In this document: positions 60,665-64,000 of the stretch, one piece after another | Numbering within the stretch: position 1 is the first letter of the stretch | How the letters are laid out: each line of letters opens with the position of its first letter | Assembly (NCBI GenBank): GCA_963737285.1 | Contig: CAVTRT010000003.1 | Coordinates: 1,302,001 to 1,366,000, forward strand | Reading direction: 5' to 3' | DNA from: Trebonia sp963737285 | Lineage (GTDB): Bacteria; Actinomycetota; Actinomycetes; Streptosporangiales; Streptosporangiaceae | DNA: 64,000 nt | Position numbers and translations under genes: made by a program | The notes under the pieces: generated by a model | Databases searched by the model: none | What the model was told of the DNA's origin: nothing | Seen by the model: only the letters and a program-made list of their open reading frames with translations

Positions 60665-63141
60665 CCGCCGCAGACACCCGGGCCGAGGCGGCTGCCCCGC
60701 CCCGGCAGCTCAGCGCCGAGGCCAGAGCGCTGATGGCGGGATTCCCGGCCCGGCCGGTCCCGGCGTCCTGGCCCGCGACGGAGGCGGACCGGTTCGCGGT
60801 GGCCCGGCGGCTCCTCGCCCCGCCGTTCACCGTCGACAACGTCAAGACCCGGCACTGGCGGAAACTGACCATGCTGAAGGTCCTGGACTGGCTCGAGCTG
60901 CACCCGGGCACGACGTGGCAGGAACGCTGGCACGCGACCGGCGCCGAGGCAGACCCCGCCGCCGACTGGCGCGCGCGGATGCTAACCGAGCTGAAGGCCG
61001 CCGGGCGACTCGGATCCCGGGGCGGAAAACTGCACCACGGACTCGGCACCGGCCTGGTCCAGCTGATCGGCGGCGACGTGATCCGCCCGGGGATGGCGTG
61101 GCTGATGGCCACCACCTCCCCGAGCCGCGTCGCCGCGGAGATGGGTCGCACCCGGGATCCCGCCGGGATCGCGGCCCTAAGCGCGCTGCGGGAGTCCGGC
61201 ACGGCCGGGAGGGCCACGTTCGTCCCGGCGCTCGAGCGCGTCGCGGTGATCATGGCCGCCAAGGGCGGCCTGGTCGCCGACATCACCCCTGGCGACTGCG
61301 TCGAGCTTCTCGACGTCTCCCGGCATGTTTTCACCAGCCCGACCCAGGCCAACCGGCACAGCCCGTTCTTCTACCAGCTCCTGCACGCCGCCGGGACCTT
61401 CCCGCCCGGCGCTCCGGCCACGGTCCGGATGATCAGCACGCTGCTCGCCGGGCAGCTGAGCGCCGAGCAGCTCGTCGACCGCTACGAGGTGGCCTGCCGC
61501 CCGGTCCGTGACCTGCTCGTGGACTACCTGCGCGAGCGCCAGCCCGGCATCGACTACGGCTCCCTCGTCCGCCTGGCCATCGACCTGGTCCTGCGGTTCT
61601 GGAAGGACCTGGAGGACCATCACCCCGGCATCAGCTCGCTGCACCTGCCGCCCGACGTCGCCGCCGCCTGGAAGAAGCGCCTCCGGACCAGGACCATCCG
61701 CGCCCCCGGCGGCGAGCAGGACGTCACCAGGGAATCTGCCGCCGGCAACCTGTTCACCGTCCGCGCATTCTACCTCGACATCGCCCAGTGGGCCCTGGAC
61801 GACCCTGCCCGCTGGGGACCGTGGGCCGCCCCCTGCCCCATCCGCGACAGCGACATCCAGTACAAGAAGCAGAAGGCACGGACCAAGGCCCGCATGGACG
61901 CCCGCACCCGCGAGCGGCTCCCCGTCCTGCCCGCCCTCGCCGCCGCCGCCGACCGCCAGCGCAAGGACGCCGCCGCCCGGCTGGACGCCGTCCGCGCCGC
62001 CGCGCCCGGCGAGCTGTTCACCGCCGGCGGGCAGGAACTGGTCCAGGCCGGCCTCCACGAGGCCTCCCGCCGCGCCTGGGCCGAAGACCCGGCCACCGGC
62101 AGCCGGCGCGACCTGGGCCGCGAGGAGGGCAACGCGTTCTGGGCCTGGGCAGCCATCGAGGTCCTGCGCCACACCGGCATCCGGATCGAGGAGCTCGCCG
62201 AGCTCTCCCACCACAGCCTGGTCCAGTACCGGCTCCCCTACACCAGCGAGCTGATCCCCCTGCTGTCGATCGCGCCGTCCAAGACCGACACCGAACGCCT
62301 CCTCGTCATCAGCCCCGAGCTCGCCGACGTCCTGTCAGCCGTCATCACCCGCGCCCGCGGCGCCGACGGCGCCATCCCCCTCGTCCCGTCCTACGACACC
62401 CGCGAGCGCACCTGGAACCCCCCGATGCCCCTGCTGTTCCAGCGGACCGTCGGCCTGGAGAACCGCCCCATCACGGCCGACGGCATCCGCAGGCTGCTCC
62501 GCATCGCCCTCGCCGCCTCCGGCATCACCGGCACCGACGGCAGGCCGCTGACCTTCCAGCCTCACGACTTCAGGAGGATCTTCACCACCGACGCCATCCT
62601 CAACGGCATGCCCCCGCACATCGCCCAGCTCATACTCGGACACGACAACATAAACACCACAATGGGCTACAAAGCGGTCTATCCCGAGGAAGCCATCAAC
62701 GGCCACCGCGCCTTCATCAGCCGCCGACGCCAGCTCCGCCCCGGCGAGGAGTACCGCACCCCGACCGACACCGAGTGGGACGAGTTCCTCGGCCACTTCG
62801 AGCGCAGGCGCGTCGCGCTCGGCGACTGCGGCCGAGCCTACGGCACCAGTTGCGTCCACGAGCACTCCTGCATAAGGTGCTCGCTCCTCCGCATCGACCC
62901 CGCCCAGCGGCCCCGCCTGGAGGAAATCCGCGCCAACCTCCGCGCCCGCATCGCCGAAGCCGAACGCGATGGCTGGGCAGGCGAAGCAGAAGGACTCAAG
63001 GTCAGCCTCGCCAGGGCCAACGAGAAACTCGCCCAGGCCGACGCCGCAGCCGCCCGCCGCACCGAGCACGTCCACCTCGGCATCCCCGCCTACCGCGACA
63101 TCGCCGCCACCCTCACCACCAAAGGCCCCCATGCACACTGA
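60661..63141 (+). CDS. Large tyrosine recombinase of a multi-recombinase element
   Basis: 826 residues from GTG 60661. A long N-terminal region (to about 490) precedes the catalytic domain: RHTGIRIEELAELS, IAPSKTDTERLLVIS (Lys region), FQPHDFRRIFTTDAI (HxxR) and LGHDNINTTMGYKAVYPEEA (His, Tyr). The C-terminus has GDCGRAYGTSCVHEHSCIRC (Cys/His cluster) and a coiled coil. Common in Streptomyces-type elements as the second gene of a recombinase set. The frame is intact. Confidence 0.88.
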   Translation: MTAADTRAEAAAPPRQLSAEARALMAGFPARPVPASWPATEADRFAVARRLLAPPFTVDNVKTRHWRKLTMLKVLDWLELHPGTTWQERWHATGAEADPAADWRARMLTELKAAGRLGSRGGKLHHGLGTGLVQLIGGDVIRPGMAWLMATTSPSRVAAEMGRTRDPAGIAALSALRESGTAGRATFVPALERVAVIMAAKGGLVADITPGDCVELLDVSRHVFTSPTQANRHSPFFYQLLHAAGTFPPGAPATVRMISTLLAGQLSAEQLVDRYEVACRPVRDLLVDYLRERQPGIDYGSLVRLAIDLVLRFWKDLEDHHPGISSLHLPPDVAAAWKKRLRTRTIRAPGGEQDVTRESAAGNLFTVRAFYLDIAQWALDDPARWGPWAAPCPIRDSDIQYKKQKARTKARMDARTRERLPVLPALAAAADRQRKDAAARLDAVRAAAPGELFTAGGQELVQAGLHEASRRAWAEDPATGSRRDLGREEGNAFWAWAAIEVLRHTGIRIEELAELSHHSLVQYRLPYTSELIPLLSIAPSKTDTERLLVISPELADVLSAVITRARGADGAIPLVPSYDTRERTWNPPMPLLFQRTVGLENRPITADGIRRLLRIALAASGITGTDGRPLTFQPHDFRRIFTTDAILNGMPPHIAQLILGHDNINTTMGYKAVYPEEAINGHRAFISRRRQLRPGEEYRTPTDTEWDEFLGHFERRRVALGDCGRAYGTSCVHEHSCIRCSLLRIDPAQRPRLEEIRANLRARIAEAERDGWAGEAEGLKVSLARANEKLAQADAAAARRTEHVHLGIPAYRDIAATLTTKGPHAH

Positions 63142-63682
63142 CCACCTCACCGCCGCCCTGCACGCCTGCGCCGCCGGTTTCTACCCACTCGAAGCCGGCG
63201 TCGCACTGCTCATCGCCCACGGCACGTTCCTCCGTCGCGACGACTTCACCACCCGGTTCATCGAACACGGCACCAGCATCAGCGACGGCACCACCCCGAT
63301 GGCCGCCATCGACTGGGACGCCGCCACCACCGCCCTGCACGCCGGCGAACTCCCCTGCTCCGGCGGCGAACGACGCATCCTCCTGCTATCGGCCAGCCTC
63401 GGAGGCGGAATCCCCGTCGACCTCCGCGACACCGTCACCGGCCTCGACGATCGCAACGTCGCAAGGCTGCTCGCCGCCATCCGCCACGCATCTGGCAATC
63501 GGCCAAGGTTCACGGGCGCATTATTAAATAATCCCGCGCGACCAACTGGAAATTGGCTCGACCTGCGCGGCATCCCCATCCACCTCAATCACGGCCTCGG
63601 AGAAATCGACTGCCAGTCGAGTGAGCATGGATATCAGCTCACTGCTGGGCGCCAATTCCTCGGCAGGATCAGGCTTCCATGA
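63131..63682 (+). CDS. Hypothetical protein of the recombinase cluster, C-terminus replaced
   Basis: ATG 63131 overlaps the recombinase stop. Residues 1-128 (LHACAAGFYPLEAGVALLIA, HGTSISDGTTPMAAIDWDAA, SLGGGIPVDLRDTVTGLDDR) look like the small unknown protein that follows such recombinases in actinobacteria. From about 63516 GC content drops and the frame runs antisense through another gene, so the last 55 residues are probably not native. 183 residues in total. Confidence 0.65.
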   Translation: MHTDHLTAALHACAAGFYPLEAGVALLIAHGTFLRRDDFTTRFIEHGTSISDGTTPMAAIDWDAATTALHAGELPCSGGERRILLLSASLGGGIPVDLRDTVTGLDDRNVARLLAAIRHASGNRPRFTGALLNNPARPTGNWLDLRGIPIHLNHGLGEIDCQSSEHGYQLTAGRQFLGRIRLP

Positions 63683-63991
63683 AGTACCCGAAATGCATTC
63701 AATTCGGACGATAGTCCCTTGCGGGCGAAAAGCGAGGACTCGTTCTACGCCCTGGGAGTAAAGTGCAATCTCGCCTTCTTTTCCCGCATTCAGATCCCTC
63801 AATGCCCCCGAGAGCTGCTCAAGGAATACCGAGAGATCATACCTAACGTCAAGGTTCCAGTCATCCGCGCCGAACCCGCCGACGTGGAATCCCGCCCCCG
63901 CCTCCGCCAGCAGCTCGCAGGCGCGCATAATAGCAACATCCTGCGACTCCATGACCTCGGGGGACTCCAGCATCCTTCCCGGCGCCCCCAT
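63524..63991 (-). CDS. Hypothetical protein near right edge
   Basis: Up to 155 residues (IMRACELLAEAGAGFHVGGF, then DLSVFLEQLSGALRDLNAGK and LISMLTRLAVDFSEAVIEVD). Lower GC than its neighbours. ATGs at 63991, 63973 and 63952 are possible starts; 63952 has GAGG just ahead. The size and acidic, globular pattern resemble immunity-type proteins, but I do not recognise a family. Confidence 0.5.
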   Translation of the reverse strand: MGAPGRMLESPEVMESQDVAIMRACELLAEAGAGFHVGGFGADDWNLDVRYDLSVFLEQLSGALRDLNAGKEGEIALYSQGVERVLAFRPQGTIVRIECISGTSWKPDPAEELAPSSELISMLTRLAVDFSEAVIEVDGDAAQVEPISSWSRGII

Positions 63992-64000
63992 GCCGGATGA

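Noticed and set aside
61788..63527. 579-codon plus-strand frame
   Set aside because: Out-of-frame reading through the large recombinase; Arg/Pro/His-rich, typical of GC-rich shadow frames.

Overview
The window reads as accessory DNA from a high-GC actinobacterium (Streptosporangiales/Streptomycetales-like). The evidence is uniformly GC-rich coding sequence, a WhiB protein, XRE regulators next to DUF397, DUF4192, an F420-dependent LLM oxidoreductase, and primase/polymerase-Xis-Int modules typical of actinomycete integrative elements (AICEs). No ribosomal RNA or core housekeeping operon is present. No species call is justified.

Layout. 1-13.7 kb is the calmest part: the start of a condensation-domain protein (minus, runs off the left edge), a papain-family protease with its chagasin-type inhibitor gene just downstream, an F420-dependent oxidoreductase, a haem peroxidase, fragments of a secreted protein and of an HsdM methylase, a GntR-MFS pair, an amidase and a YkgJ-type cysteine-cluster protein. 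13.7-19.8 kb holds two group II introns; the second sits inside an IS3 element and its removal restores orfA exactly. 19.8-23.6 kb is a tight minus-strand pterin operon (FolB-like, FolE, PTPS-like, nucleoside-diphosphate-kinase-like) divergent from an XRE/TPR regulator. 23.8-31 kb carries small actinobacterial regulatory genes (HATPase, XRE, DUF397), a broken DUF4192 gene, two IS3 copies (one a remnant) and a methyltransferase.

31-35 kb is a decayed integrative element around a tRNA-Val(TAC), with integrase remnants on both sides and a broken primase/polymerase. 35-48.4 kb contains two remnants of Tn7/Tn5053-like transposons (TnsB-like 3' end, TnsC-like ATPase, TniQ) on opposite strands. Between them lie an SDR/sigma-factor pair and a Tn554-like element (TnpA-TnpB-TnpC). 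Both TnsB-like genes are cut at the same point, next to the same decamer. 48.6-52.4 kb is a methyltransferase and an Xis-Int module ending on a tRNA-Ser 3' fragment. 53.5-57.7 kb has an IF-1-like gene, an IS4 element, an XRE regulator and a second, intact WhiB-primase/polymerase module. 57.7-63.1 kb holds a second, damaged Tn554-like set and a large tyrosine recombinase whose upstream partner survives only as its C-terminus.

In most of the window the genes are not one pathway but layers of integration and decay. The pterin operon, the protease/inhibitor pair and the sigma/SDR pair are the units that look like functional cargo. Many genes need a one-base correction to read through, so either the island is decaying or the assembly has homopolymer errors.
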